Shown here: positions 34,455 through 46,230 of the stretch, piece by piece
How positions within the stretch are numbered: the first letter of the stretch is position 1
Layout of the letters: each line of letters begins with the position of its first letter
Assembly (NCBI RefSeq): GCF_029407905.1
Contig: NC_073628.1
Coordinates: forward strand, 19,745,501 to 19,809,500
Length of the DNA: 64,000 bases
Reading direction: 5' to 3'
Origin: Bubalus kerabau
Lineage: Eukaryota > Chordata > Mammalia > Artiodactyla > Bovidae
Made by a program: the position numbers and the translations under genes
Notes under the pieces: generated by a model
What the model was told of the DNA's origin: nothing
Database searches by the model: none
What the model saw: the letters and a program-made list of their open reading frames with translations, nothing else

Positions 34455-35200
34455 TAACCTTGTTTAATCACCAGAATAAATCGAACAGGTAGGTACTATT
34501 ATCACCCCCCTCCCCATTTTGTTGATGAAGAAAGGGAGATACAGGAAGGCTCAGACCTCATTTCTGGTCACACAGACCATCAGTGAAAAAATGTGAACCC
34601 ATGTTCTGGACCCCAGACGCCCTGCCCTCCCCATGGGCAGCCGTTTCTCTGACTCACGCTTTGCCCTAAAACGCTGTAGCAGTGAGTGCATTTAGTTTTT
34701 CTGTTGATCCCATCTTTCTCTCCCTTTTGATCATGCCCTCGGTTAGATGGTAGGCAGTCTTGAGGCAAGATCTTTGTCTGTGCGTTACTGTTTTAACTGG
34801 TAGCAGGCTCCTTGCAGGTCCAGAGACATTGCTGATTGATGGCAGGCACCGGACAGGAGGCTGCTGGCTTTGACATTTTAAAACTGCACACTTCCTGCAC
34901 TGATACAGTGTGCCCGAGCGACCGGCCACACTGCCATTTTCACAAAACCAGGAAGCGAAACTGGCCTCCAAGAGCAAATGACCACCAGCCAAAGGATTAG
35001 TGCAAACCAAGCAAAACACACCAAAATGCAGAATGTGTGGGTCAGAAAGACAAGCAGTCAGTATGCAGTCATCTTGAAGGAAAGGTACTTCTCTCACTGT
35101 GGTTTCAGTCACAACCATCCTCAAGTTTTAACCTGGTTCTGTGTCTGTGTTCTCACACAAAACTCATCTTTAGACCTGCCTCACACAAAAGTTTTATATG
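34455..35200. other. FLI1: Intron 1 sequence with MIR/L2-like remnants
   Basis: A MIR-like core (gatgaagaaagggagataca, tggtcacacag) lies at about 34480-34590, and an L2-like stretch lies near 34700-34815. No gene was recognised. Confidence 0.45.
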
Positions 35201-35408
35201 TATGTGTGCGTGTGCTCAGTCATGTCTGACTCTTTGTGACCCCATGGACTGCAGCCTGCCAGGCTCCTCTGTCTTTGGGATTCTCCAGGCAAGAATACTG
35301 CAGTGGGTTGCCCTTCTTTCCTCCAGGGGATCTTCCCAACCCAGGGATCGAACCTGAGTCTCCTGTATTGGCAGGCGGATTCTTTACCACTGCACCAACC
35401 TGAGAAAC
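35201..35408 (-). mobile_element. Bov-tA SINE
   Basis: Reverse orientation: gtgctcagtcatgtctgact to actgcaccaacctgagaaac. The head is diverged. Confidence 0.91.
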
Positions 35409-36209
35409 CACACACAAGTACAGAGTTCTCTAAATTTTTTCAGCTGCTTGCTCTGAGGACAAGGCAGGGCTATTAAATGTGCAGGAAAACACGATTTTTC
35501 TCACGTTTCTTTCTGCATCTCCTCTTCCCATCTCCAGGCTATCTTTTAACCAACTCAGATCACTGGCACATTGGTCTTTGGAATGCTTTCGGAGTGTAAC
35601 ACCGAATGAGTTTTCTGTCTGCAGCCGTGGAGTACTTGGAGCTCTGGTGGATGGGGGAGGGGAGTTACTGGGACCCAGGTGAGTAATCTGAACGTTGCCT
35701 CCTAGCAACAAGCCTTGTCTGATCACGTGCTTGGTCCCCCCACTCCTCTGGATGCTGAATGCAACCCAGATAGAAGGGGCCAGGGGATTCCACACCCTCT
35801 GCAAAGAGCCCATTTCTCCAGCCTGTTTCCTTCTGGTGGCCAGGATAGAAGGGAGAGAATAAAAGACACAAACTTCTGTGCGTATGAATGCATCCAGAAG
35901 GGTCTTTCTGAGTACCTGTGTTCCTTGGAAAGCAAGGGAGGTAGCTAAAGAGATGGAGCTAATCAGACAAAGGCAGGTGGGTATATGCTGCAGAAAAAAA
36001 CTTCTGATGGACCCAGTATTTGCACAGCTTCAGGAATTTTTGATGCACAGCATCTCATACCACACATGATGCTCCTGCCAACTTGAGTCCAAATGACCAT
36101 GGTGGCCTTTGTAACCCCACACGGGACACCCAGCAGATTCTAGACCAAGGGTCAATTTGCTGTCTGTGACTCATTTTACTTATTATTATTATTACTTTCA
36201 AAAAAGTCT
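35409..36209. other. FLI1: Unique intron 1 sequence, no gene seen
   Basis: Open frames on both strands at 35430-35948 overlap each other and show no recognisable domain. Confidence 0.5.
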
Positions 36210-36213
36210 ATGC

Positions 36214-36352
36214 TGGGACTTCCCTGGTGGTCTAGTGGCTAAGACCCCGTACTCCCAATGCAGGGAGCATGCATTTGATCCCTGGTTGGGGAACTAGATC
36301 CCACAGGCCTCAACTAAGATTCAGCACAGCCAAATAAATAAATAAATGATTT
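36214..36352 (+). mobile_element. tRNA-derived SINE (CHR-2 type)
   Basis: Head gggacttccctggtggtcta with gtggctaagacc, catttgatccctggttgggg, and an AAATAAATAAATAAAT tail. Confidence 0.87.
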
Positions 36353-37159
36353 TGTAAAAAGTCTATCCTGGCCCAATAACTTAGCTGTGTCCACTCAGCA
36401 TGAACCAGGTTTAAAAGAACACAGGAGAGCCAGGTAGGCCAGTCATGGAAATGAGCAAAGATATGGAGATGCTCCGTGGAATTCTAGTCCTATTAGCTTT
36501 TCTTGAAGTATGGTTCCTGGATTTGCTGCCTCAAAATCTCTTGAGGTGTTGGTTAAAAAGGAAGCTAGCGAAGACCATTCTAGATGGAGAGAACCAGATT
36601 CTTGGTTTCGCCATCTGTTATTCTCCCAAGAGGGTCTTAGGCAGAATCATATTTCAGAACCTGGTTAGGTGCTCATGGAAAAACTGTGCCACCATGACAT
36701 ATTTTTGGAAAACACAGCAGACTGTATCAGCCCTCTCCTCCCCTTAGAGATTCACGATCTATGTCAGCATGTGTAAGGTTATCTGATTAAGTCCTGAGAC
36801 ATGGGCCTCTGGATGTGTGCATAAGCCAGTGCTTCCCACACTAATTTGATCAGATTCCTGTTTGCATAAAGCACCTATGAACATCCCCCAGACTCACTAT
36901 GGAAGCAATCAGTGCCCTAAGAGAACCTTCATCATGAGTTACCAGTGGACCCTATGTCCCTGCGTTTCATTTTTTCCCTTTTGTCCTGCCATAAACCACC
37001 TCTACCACTGGGAGGAGGAGCCATGGTTCCCTCAATAAAGACAAATGCTCTTAAGCTCAAGACAGCAATCCACTCCCCCCACCCACCCCGCCCCACTTTT
37101 CTTCTTTTTGTGGTAACTAGTTGCTTCTTAGAATCATAACTGGCTTTGGTTTTGTGTTG

Positions 37160-37495
37160 AAAGACTGAGGATGCACGGTCCTTCTTTCCATCTTTGTCAT
37201 TTACGTGTAAATATCCTATCTTCAGAGGGTCTTGCTTTGAATCTTCAGACTAACTTACATCCAGCCTTGAGTTATTCTCTCCACCCTGTTGTCATCACAC
37301 AAACCATATTTAGAAATACATGTGCAAAACTAAACTTTATCTGTTCAAAACTTGGATTAGTGTCTCCTCCACTAGAAAACTCTTTAAAGCAGAATCATTG
37401 GTCTAATCTGTTCACTTCTGTACCCAAGACTCAGCATCAAGCCCGCAGACAGTATGCACTCAATATTTGCTTACTGCCTTGATAAATTACAGTAT
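37160..37495 (+). mobile_element. L2 LINE 3'-end remnant
   Basis: Diverged 'cactagaa..ctctttaaagcagaatcattggtc' followed by the 'tatgcactcaatatttgctt' end typical of L2. Confidence 0.6.
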
Positions 37496-38426
37496 TCTAG
37501 TTTAACAATTCATGTAGAACATGTCAGGTCAAGTGATTAAGACCCATGGTGATTCTGTCTGCACAACAGAATTTCCTGAAAATTTTTAAAATGCCAAACT
37601 TAAAAAATGACACTTTTGAAAAATGCCAGTTTCCATCCTGGACCTCCCACAAGAGGAGGGGGGCAGCACCTGGGAATGGGGTGGTGATCCCTGGCTTAGC
37701 AGATGGAAAACAGTGAGTCCTGGTGAATTTTACTCCAGTCTCTTCTCCTGACTTGCTCTAGGTGTGGGGCCAATCTCTGCATTTTTGGTGCCTACATTTC
37801 ACTGCTGAGTAAGTGGGACTCTGGTCTGCAAATCCAAAATTACACTGGGAGATGTCTACTCAAGCATTTTGAAATCCTAAGATGAGAGACCAGTCTGAGA
37901 GTCCAATCATGGTTGCTGTTCCTGGCATTGTGGGTTTCTAGCACATGGGATGTGAGCCTTAGGTTTCACCAAAATGATTTTTAATACAACCTCACTAAGG
38001 ATTTTTTTATTATTTTATTTTACTGAAGCTGCCCCTTTAACAGAACAAGGGCCGCTCATCTGTTACCACCCTTTCTTCCCAGACCTCTGGTTCCGTGGTG
38101 CAGAAGTTACACAAGCAGTCCGTTAGACATGCATGCTGGCTGCTGGCTCTTCGGCGCTTTGTGCACTGACACCTCTCTGCACAGAGGCAGCCGGTACCCA
38201 GGGAGAATGGGAGTGCACCTCAAAGACACAGACAGACACCCCAAGTCAGACCTCAGGGGCTCCCTGCCTGTGGGCAGCTCTGAGCAGTGCCAGGCTGGTG
38301 CCCCTAGGGCGATCAGCAGCACCGGAAGCAGAGGGCACAGCTAATGTACATGTCACCATGCGGCTTATGGCCGCAGCCTCACCCCACTTCGCTGTACAAG
38401 CTGCAGAGCAACAGGAAACGACCACA

Positions 38427-38447
38427 ATATATATATATATATATATA
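38427..38447. repeat. AT dinucleotide microsatellite
   Basis: About ten AT units in a row. Confidence 0.9.
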
Positions 38448-39100
38448 GCCACATTGTGTTTATCCAGAGGTGCTGTTTTGCACAGATTATTATGTGCTTT
38501 TTCACTGGGAGACTACTTGGCATTTGCGTTTTCCTCGGGGCCTCCCAGGTGCTTGTAAAACTAATCAGTCCACCTGAGAAGGAAGAGGGACCTTTTGCCT
38601 CTTTGGTTTCTTCATTTTCAAGGTGAACAGACCCATGCATTTTCTTTCCCAAGGGATTTCCGGATCCATTCAGCCGAGGCTTGGAAAGGATGGGAACCAG
38701 CGGTAGAAAAATGCAGGATTTCCAGGAGCCTCTAAATACAGCCCATCTGGGAAAATCATTGATTCCGTAGATTGAAACTCACTAATTAGGCTTTACTTCC
38801 CCTCACTCCCCACTGCATCCTCCTGGCAAATAACTAAGCACACTCCCCACCCGTCCCACTTCGTGGTGTATTCATCACACAGGCTTGGTCTAGTCCCCCT
38901 GAACTCTATCAGAGGCAGAGTCCAGAGGGCAGCAGTGGTGTCAGGTCTCAGGGAGTCACCCCTGTCCTCACATGGGAGTGGCCAAAGGGAAGGAGAAAGG
39001 CCTCTCACCCTGGGTCTCTCCTCTGAGAAGAGCCCTTCTTCACCACTTTGGAAGTGGCTTCCTGGGAAGGCCAGCTTATTTATCAGCCTTCTAGTACATT

Positions 39101-39160
39101 CGAGGCTGTAGTCCATGGGGTCGCTAAGAGTCGGACACGACTGAGCGACTTCCCTTCCCT
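39101..39160 (+). mobile_element. BovA-type SINE 3' fragment
   Basis: Only the last part is present: ctgtagtccatggggtcgct, aagagtcggacacgactgag. It is close to the family consensus, so it may be a young, severely 5'-truncated insertion. Confidence 0.8.
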
Positions 39161-39261
39161 AGTACATTCTTGAATTGGGCCATGGCTTTAGTAGTGGTGG
39201 TCTGCCCTTTACCACACTCCTCTCTCCGCTGAATGAACACCGGATGAGTGTTAGGACAATG

Positions 39262-39498
39262 TATGTGTGTGTATGTGTGTGCGCGTGCTTATGCTCAGCC
39301 GCTCAGTGGTATCTGACTCTTTTGCCATCCCATGGGCTGTAGCCTGCCAGGCTCCTCTGTCCATAGGATTCTCCAGGCAAGAATACTGGAGTGGGTTGCC
39401 ATTTCCTCCTCCAGGGATCTTCCAAACCCAGGGATCGAACCCATGTCTTCTGCATTGGCAGGCGAATTCTTGATTGCTGAGCCACCAGGAAAACCCCA
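39262..39498 (-). mobile_element. Bov-tA SINE with target-site duplication
   Basis: Reverse orientation with a TG-rich tail, ending gagccaccaggaaaacccc. Flanked by ttaggacaatg (39251-39261) and ttaggacagtg (39499-39509). Confidence 0.93.
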
Positions 39499-39569
39499 TT
39501 AGGACAGTGGAGCGACTGAAATACTGTTTCCACAAAGCAAGAATGGAAGTACTTTGGTCTAATGTGTGC

Positions 39570-39665
39570 ACTGGCAGACCTTGGGCAAGTTAGGAGACAT
39601 TTCTGAGACCTGGGTTTTCATCTATAAGATGGGGATCATGAGGTGGTGAGGATTAGATGAACGAG
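39570..39665 (+). mobile_element. MIR SINE remnant
   Basis: cagaccttgggcaagttagg, cctgggttttcatctataag, atggggatcatgagg, aggattagatga. Confidence 0.7.
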
Positions 39666-40058
39666 GATGGGTGAAGTTTTCAGCACGGTCCCCACACAAC
39701 CAAAGACATGCAAGGCAGGCAGAATGGAGATGGTGAGAGTAAGAATCAAAAGAGGGACTTCTGAGCAGGAAGAATCCTGCGGAGTACAGACCCTGATTCC
39801 AAGATCATCAAGGTTTCTATGACCCCTTATATCTAAAACTGACTTAGTTGGCTTGGCCAACACGAATGAACTCTGTGTTGGAAGATGAGAATAGCTTGGA
39901 GGTCAGTAGAGCAGAGAGCTCCCGAGCAGCGTGCCGCTCCATAAAGGGACCCCTGAACATCTTGATTCTGCCTGCTCTGAGAAGATGCTGAAGTTAATGA
40001 TGCATTTTGGAGAAAAAAAGTGGGGGGCATCCCTTGAGTGCAGGCATTCTGAGAATGC

Positions 40059-40098
40059 TTACAAGTTGTTACAAGTTGTTTACAAGTTTACAAGTTGT
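40059..40098. repeat. Four-copy tandem repeat of about 10 bp
   Basis: Units built on ttacaagttg with small length variation. Confidence 0.85.
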
Positions 40099-40640
40099 CC
40101 TCATATCCCAGCCCTCCCAGCTAATGTTGGGGCATGCTCTCCAGCCAGTTCAGAAGAAACCAGCTTGAGAAGCAGAAGTGACTGCCTCTCGTTTCCATTC
40201 TTTAAACACAGGCGGTAGGGATGTGTTTCTCTTTTGTATACTTTCTCTTTGGTACAAGGAGGCCAAGGGTGTAAAAGAGACCTTGCTTGGACCGCAGCCA
40301 GTGTTCCTGCTTAGCAGGCCCGCATCTCCCACAGGAAGCCCCGCATCCCTCCAACCTCACCCATTTCTCTTCCCACCTCTTTAATTGTCCCGTGGCCCAA
40401 ACCATTGTTCAGTCTCGTTACTGAAAGTCGAGCACACGGTGGCAGGGCCCAAGGCCTGCGGCTGTGTGTGCCTGAGATTAAGACTTTTATCTGATCTTCA
40501 ACAACTTGCAAAGGAAATCCTGTTCCAAAACCCGGAGCCCCGAGCGAAAGGTTGCCAGCAGTTCCTCCCTCCCACCTGCGAGATGAATCAGGACACCTGA
40601 AATGTGAACATGGGCTCATTGTTTATAAATATAATAAGCT

Positions 40641-40650
40641 CACTTCCTGT
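40641..40650 (-). promoter_or_regulatory. ETS-family binding site candidate
   Basis: Minus strand reads ACAGGAAGTG, an optimal ETS-class motif. A GATA-type motif (ttatct) lies about 150 bp to the left, near 40486. Confidence 0.4.
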
Positions 40651-42147
40651 CACTCTATTAATCCCTCCCCCTCCCTCTTTTCTTCTAAACTCAGAGCCTA
40701 ATAAGGCCTCTGGGCAGAGCCCGGTCAGGCATCCTTTGTGTCCCCATCCACACCGGGTCACAGGGCGAGGGGCCCGGTGGAAGGCAGGTGCTCGCTGCAG
40801 GAAGCGGCAACGCGGCCCATCTCTAGTGCACTAGGATCCCCCAGGAGTCCAGCCAGCTGCTTATAGACCTAGACGGGCACCAGCAGCTCTGCGTCACTGT
40901 GGAGCCCAGCTTGGGTCACCTCGAGGAATGAGAGAGCCGCAGGCAGAAGGCGTGGCTCTGGTGGTTGGAACAGAGGTTTGGGGAGTCGTGGGTTTTCCCC
41001 TCAGCCCACTCCCCAGCTAGGGAGCTCACTGACTGTGGTTGGTTTCACATGGCATGCTGTATCCCTCAGCATGGTGTAGGTGGTGCAGACCCACCTGATA
41101 TCCAGGTGAAGTTGGTGATGCCCACTGGGGTAAACAGGGAGTAGAAACAAGATATTAATATTTCTCGTAACTGAAGGAGGGAATCCAAAGATGGAATTTG
41201 CCAGGGGAGGTGCCCCGATTCCTTTTCCCACCACTCCTGTCAGTTCCTTCATTGCAAATAGGAGCAGATCTATTCATCAGTTAGTCCAGCGGTTTGCCCA
41301 GCGCTGTGCTGGGTGCCTGTGGGGAACACACAAAGAAGAGAAGGCTTGCCCGAGGGAGTTCACACCCGCAGGGACCACAGGAATGAGGAAGAAATGGTTG
41401 AGGAAAATGTGTGCACATCAGCACAGCCCAGAAAGGGAGCGGGGGGTACAGACCTGCCCCATCTGAGGGGCTCGCCCCCGTCCGACCCTCACGGCAGTCA
41501 GTGGGCACCCAGACCATCCCTAAGATCTCCTGCAGCTCCATAAGCCTGTGCTGGATGCTGCTGGATAATTCAGAGGAAGAAGGCAGATGGTGCAGGCACT
41601 TCCCAAAGGACGTGAAGCCTCATCTGCTCCAGGGTGGCCACTCCACCTCGGAAGGACCGCAGCTCCCAGAACGAGGGTGGTAGAACTGGGGGCTGCACCT
41701 GCTGGTCTTTCTTAAAGCAGAGCTGGAGAGAGCCCTCAGTTTGTTTTGTCCTGTTTCGGCTTGTGAGCAAAGTGAACTTGCTAGTCAGGATGGAAGTGGC
41801 CCAAGGGGAAGTGGGTCCTGGGAGGGAATCTTTACTTCTACCCAGGGGAGGATGGAGGAGACGGCAGGGATGCTCTCTTCCTTTAACGCTCACCCTCAAC
41901 AAACAAACAAGAAGCAAAACCAGGCTGGCCAGGAGGACGGGCGTCCTTCTCCGCGTCTGGACGGAGCCACGGGAGGCGGCAGACGCTGGTCCAGGGTTAC
42001 GAGGGGAGACCTCACCGCGCATGCCTTTTCCCAGCCCCAGATTCAGGTTCAGTATCACTGGCAGCTTCCAGTTGGCCACTGTGGCAGTGTTTATACCAGG
42101 GAAACAGGTTACGAACATCAGAGAGCTGGTTGTTAAACAGTTAGAAA

Positions 42148-42350
42148 GGCTTCCAAGGTGGCTCAGGGGTAAAGAATCTGCCTGCCAATGCAGGAGACAC
42201 AGGAGATGTGGGTTTGACCCCTGGGTCGGGAACACCCTTAGAGAAGGAAATGATAACCCACTCCAGTATTCTTGCCTGGGAAATCCCATGGACAGGGGAG
42301 CCTGGTGGGCTACAATCCACGGAGTCGCAGAGTCAGACGCGACTGAGCAT
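42148..42350 (+). mobile_element. Bov-tA SINE
   Basis: Head ggcttccaaggtggctcagg, body gagaaggaaatgataaccca, end agtcagacgcgactgagcat. It contains a small internal duplication, 'caggagacacaggagatgtg'. Confidence 0.92.
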
Positions 42351-42915
42351 GCGTGCAGGTGGGTGGGTGTGCCTACTTCTCAATCAGACGGGACTTGAAC
42401 CCATGCCTCGAGGCCTCTGGCTGCAGCAGGCCAATGTTCGAAGCTGATGGGTCAGCCCTGTCCACAACCACTGCCGTGGACCCAGCACTCAAAGCTTGGC
42501 TGACTTCATCCCACTCAAGGATGACACAGGCCTGACCTGCTGAGACGCGACGTCAAGAATCTGAAAGCCTGACACTCTAGGGACATTAAACAGTTTTCGG
42601 TGGCTGCCTTGCTAAACTGTAAGCTATAAAATATATACTACTGACCACTATCGATTTAGGAGCTGCTCTTGGCCAAGTACAGAACAAAGCACTTTGTGTA
42701 AGTTATTTCATCTCATTTCATTGTTGCCAATTTCCTCATTTTATAGTTCAGGAAGGTGAAGCTTGGGAGGTTCCCCAGCTTATCAGCAGCAGAGCTATGG
42801 TGTGAACCCAGATCTGTCTGATGCTAAAATGTGCTTCTTCCCAAGTCTACGTCTTTGCCACTACACAGCATGCCTGTTATAAATCTTATTCTTCCTCCTT
42901 AAGAATACAACCAAA
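42351..42915. other. FLI1: Intron 1 sequence with a MIR/L2-like remnant
   Basis: An old repeat core (tcaggaaggtgaagcttggg, ggtgtgaacccagatctgtc) lies at about 42670-42835. No gene was recognised. Confidence 0.5.
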
Positions 42916-43230
42916 TGGGACTTCCCTGGTGGTCCAGTGGTTAAGATTTCGCCTTCCAAATGCAGGGGGTGCAGGTTCATTCCCTGGTGGGGAGCTAAGA
43001 TTCCACATATGCATACGTACTTAGTCACTCAGCTGTGTCCGACTTTTGCAATCCTATAGCCCGCTCAGGGATCGAACCCACATGTCCTGAGTCTCCTGCA
43101 CTGGTAGGTGGATTCTTCACCACTGAGCCACCTGGGAAACCAAGATCCCATATGACTTGTGGCCAAAAAACCAAAACGTAAAACACAAGCAATACTGAAG
43201 CAACAGACTTCAAGAATGGTCCATAAAAAA
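42916..43230 (+). mobile_element. tRNA-derived SINE (CHR-2/SINE2-1_BT type), split by a Bov-tA
   Basis: Head tgggacttccctggtggtcc, then ggggagctaagattccacat up to 43011. It resumes at 43141 with tgtggccaaaaaaccaaaac, aagcaatactgaagcaacag and aagaatggtccat. Confidence 0.88.
43012..43140 (-). mobile_element. Truncated Bov-tA SINE nested in a CHR-type SINE
   Basis: Reverse copy lacking the middle of the BovA body (cactcagctgtgtccgactt joins quickly to cagggatcgaacccacatgt). Flanked by aagattccacatatg (42997-43011) and aagatcccatatg (43142-43154). Confidence 0.85.
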
Positions 43231-43231
43231 A

Positions 43232-43252
43232 AATATATATATATATATATAT
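43232..43252. repeat. AT dinucleotide microsatellite at a SINE tail
   Basis: About ten AT units directly after the poly-A of the SINE ending at 43230. Confidence 0.9.
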
Positions 43253-45649
43253 CCAAATGATATCAACTCTAAGTGGGACCACCAAGTGGTCCAACTCTAA
43301 GTGGCCCAGCTCCCAGGGCCAGCAGGAGAGCACATTCACCCTTCCCAAAGGCCAGCCCCTCCCCCCACAGGACACACTTCCTCTTCCCCCTCCTCTGGCC
43401 CAGCCGTTGTCCCTCCCCTCCTTCAACCTCTACTCAGAACTTACTTCCTCCTTGAAGCTTTCTGTCATTAACCCCACCCAGTGCTGATCACTTCGCCAAC
43501 TTTGCTTCTCAAATACTGACACACTTACCCTAGATTCCTCTGCCTTGCTTTCACAACCGGAGTCCACTGGGCTCTTGTGCATTGAGCTGTGTCTTGTCCT
43601 CCCTCTTTTGTCTTTCCCCACAGGGTTTGGCAACAGGTGTGCTCCACGAGGGCCTCTTGGGGTGGCCTCTGTGGTCTCTGTCTGTAGGTCTATGAGTGGC
43701 CTGCCTGGCCATCCACAGATCTCCCAACGATCTGGCCGAATGACCTGAGCATCCTCTGTGTTCTGGTCAAAGGTGATAGTCATGTAGAGTTTGGGCAGGA
43801 GAAGTAGCCCAGGCCTGTCAAGCTCACTCAAGGAGCTCTCCTGTCCAGCCTGAAACTTCTGAGGACTTCTTTTTTCAAACCTGGGCCAGACCAGGACTCA
43901 GTTTCCTCCAAGAACGTCTGAGGATCTCCTGTCAGGTCCTTCCTACTTCTTACCTTGAGTGGCAGGCTGAAACTAGCAACAGAGTCAGAGTTTGAGGCTG
44001 GGTTAGGGGAGGTCCCAAAAGGTGTGAACACACTGGTGAGTGTGAGTGGGTGTTAGCTGGGGACAAGGGGACTCAGGATGCAGGTACAGGTGCTTCCCCA
44101 GCTCCCGAGTGGACCCAGGATAGAGGTCAGACCTTGGGTTTTCGGGAGGAAGACGCCAGTGATGTGGTGGTGACAGCGGGTGTGATTTGCATCCGGGAAG
44201 CCAGACTGTTTCAAACATCTCCTCCAAGGGAGATAGTCATTCCTGACAGGCTCCCAGCCTGCGTGGAGTCCACCCTCCTTCAGGGGCCTCTCTTGCCTTG
44301 TCCCCCATGCCCCCGGGCCCGGGACATGCTGCAAGTCCTGCCTCAGTGCAGACCAGTCGTGATCCCCATACCCTGGCGGCTAACACGTGAGCAGGCTCTC
44401 CTCCCGCACGGCCTGCCGCTTTTAGACTGGCACACACGGTTTTCACAAGACGGGTTTTTGTGGTTTGGTTTTTTTTTTTTTTTTCCTTCATAAGTTTGCA
44501 GCTGCTAGTTTTGAAACCACCAGCGCTGAGGCAACTCAGTCAGAAAGAGAGCAAGAAGAGAAAAAAAAAAGAAAAGGAGGGCAAACACATAAAGGGAGGA
44601 CAAGCTATCTTTCTATAAACCGGGCACTGCAATAGCTAGGTCTGGGCTCAGGCTGGGCCTTGCTCTGCCAGCCCCGCAGGCTTCTCTTCAGACAGTCCCC
44701 TGGAGGCATGCGCAGGGTAGATTTGAGGAAGTGAGTCTGAATCCCCTGCCTCTGCCTGCCTGTGGTCACAGGTGAGTGTGAGGGGCCGAGATGTGGGTTA
44801 TGATCTGAAGGGGACCGGCCAGCCCCCTGGTATTGCTTGAAGACACGAGAGGGTGTGGATATGGCATGGTGTGCAAGCTGGGATTAGAAGGGGAAGGAGG
44901 AGGAGGAAGGCACAGGAAGACCCTGATTGAGTTTCCCAGGAGGGGATGCTATTCAAGCCTACCTAGGGGGTTACTTTGCATATGCAAACTGAAGGATTTA
45001 GCTGAACACAGACTCCAGACCAGAAGAGCCAGAAATAAAGGAACCCAGAAACAACTACTCACATTTAAGTCTTCCCATCCCCCCTCCCACATCCACCAGC
45101 ATTTGTGGCAGCTAATTATAGTTTTTATCTAAACCAAACACCTCGAGTCACAGCCTGGAGTCATAGCCCTAGCCACTTGTACTGGGTGGCTTTGGGGAGT
45201 CCCCCATTTGCTGACAGTCCGACCTGAACCCCACAGTTCCTTCTGGGGTTAATAAATGAAGTTTTCCTGGAGGAAAGAGGGTGAGTCTTGGGGATAATTA
45301 CCAAGGAAAGAAATGAGAAATGGTAGAATCTCCGAATCGGGCCTGAGTGGGGTTCTGGGGATCTCTGCCTCCATGAACCTCTGTGCTTCTTCCTCAACAA
45401 TCTTCCATTAGTTGTTTGTGGTCTTTTCCTCACTGTCTCCATTGCTCCTCCCCAGATTTAGGGGGTCCCTGAGGGCTAGGAATACCCAGCCCAGTGTACG
45501 TTTTGCTTGTAGTAGGTGCCCTATAAATGCATAGTTAATGGAATTGAATGAATATTGCTGATCCGACTCCCTTACAAAAACAAGTATTGATTTTTTTGTT
45601 GGCCACAACATAAAATTCAAATTCTCTAGAATCTGATATGAAAGTGATA
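43253..45649. other. FLI1: Intron 1 sequence with L2-like remnants
   Basis: A pyrimidine-rich L2-like region lies at about 43390-43640, and an L2 3'-end-like piece (gtagtaggtgccctataaat) at about 45465-45550. A poly-T run lies at 44467-44483. No gene was recognised. Confidence 0.45.
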
Positions 45650-46230
45650 GCTTTGGGGTTCAAGCCCAAGCTCCTTTCCAGCTTCCCCGCCCGCTGCCCT
45701 GTAAATGTGGCACACTTACTGACATCCTTCTTCCCTTCATGCTCCCTCATCCTGGAATATGTGTGTGTGTGTGTGCGCGTGCTCAGTCATGTCTGACCCT
45801 TTGCGACCCCATAGACTGTAGCCCGCCAGGTTCGTCTATCCATGGGATTTCCCAGAAAGAATACTAGAATGGGTTGCCATTTCTTTCTCCACAGGGTTTT
45901 CCCAACCCAGGGATCGAACCAGTGTCCTGGAATATCCTGCCGGGTAAATCCGAAGTCACTTGAAAAAGCCAACTCCATCATGAGCTGCCCTCCACGAAGC
46001 CCTCCCCAACTCTCCCAGCTATTTCCAGCAGAGTTGGTTGTTTCTTCAGTTGGTCTCTTGTGACATTTAGTACACAGTATTGTGAAAGAAAGCACTTGCT
46101 TTCCTTCAGAGTCTGCCCGTGTCCATCAGGACACTGTGAATTTATCAAAGACAGGAAGCACACCTTACACATCACCGCATTCACAATGCTGCACGGTGCT
46201 CAGTACACCTCTGATGATGAATCTAATGAA
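45650..46230 (-). mobile_element. L2 LINE remnant interrupted by a Bov-tA
   Basis: Diverged L2-like text on either side of the SINE: ccttctt and catgctccctcatcctggaa before it, aatatcctgccgggtaaatc and cacgaagccctccccaactc after it. Strand and limits are approximate. Confidence 0.5.
45761..45924 (-). mobile_element. Bov-tA SINE, head-truncated, with target-site duplication
   Basis: Begins with a TG repeat (gtgtgtgtgtgtgtgcgcgt) and gctcagtcatgtctgaccct, and stops at gggatcgaacc without the SINE head. Flanked by tcctggaatat at 45750-45760 and 45925-45935. Confidence 0.9.

Larger units (their letters stand above)
36353..39100. other. FLI1: Intron 1 sequence with L2-like and other old remnants
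   Basis: An L2-like 3' region (ccactagaaaactctttaaa, cagacagtatgcactcaata) spans about 37160-37495. A weak MER5A-like piece (tatggttcctggatttgctg) lies near 36510-36560. An AT microsatellite is at 38427-38447. No gene was recognised. Confidence 0.5.
39666..42146. other. FLI1: Mostly unique intron 1 sequence
   Basis: Includes a small tandem repeat (40059-40098), an ETS-consensus site (40641-40650) and GC-rich DNA at 41300-42050 whose long open frames on both strands are chance. No gene was recognised. Confidence 0.5.

Noticed and set aside
41570..42398. Long overlapping open frames on both strands (239 and 254 codons)
   Set aside because: They overlap each other in GC-rich DNA, end inside a Bov-tA SINE and show no recognisable domain. 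Chance frames.
44755..44790. Donor-like cacaggtgagtgtg suggesting an alternative exon
   Set aside because: It is on the plus strand, opposite to FLI1, with no paired acceptor or open frame. A single motif is not enough.
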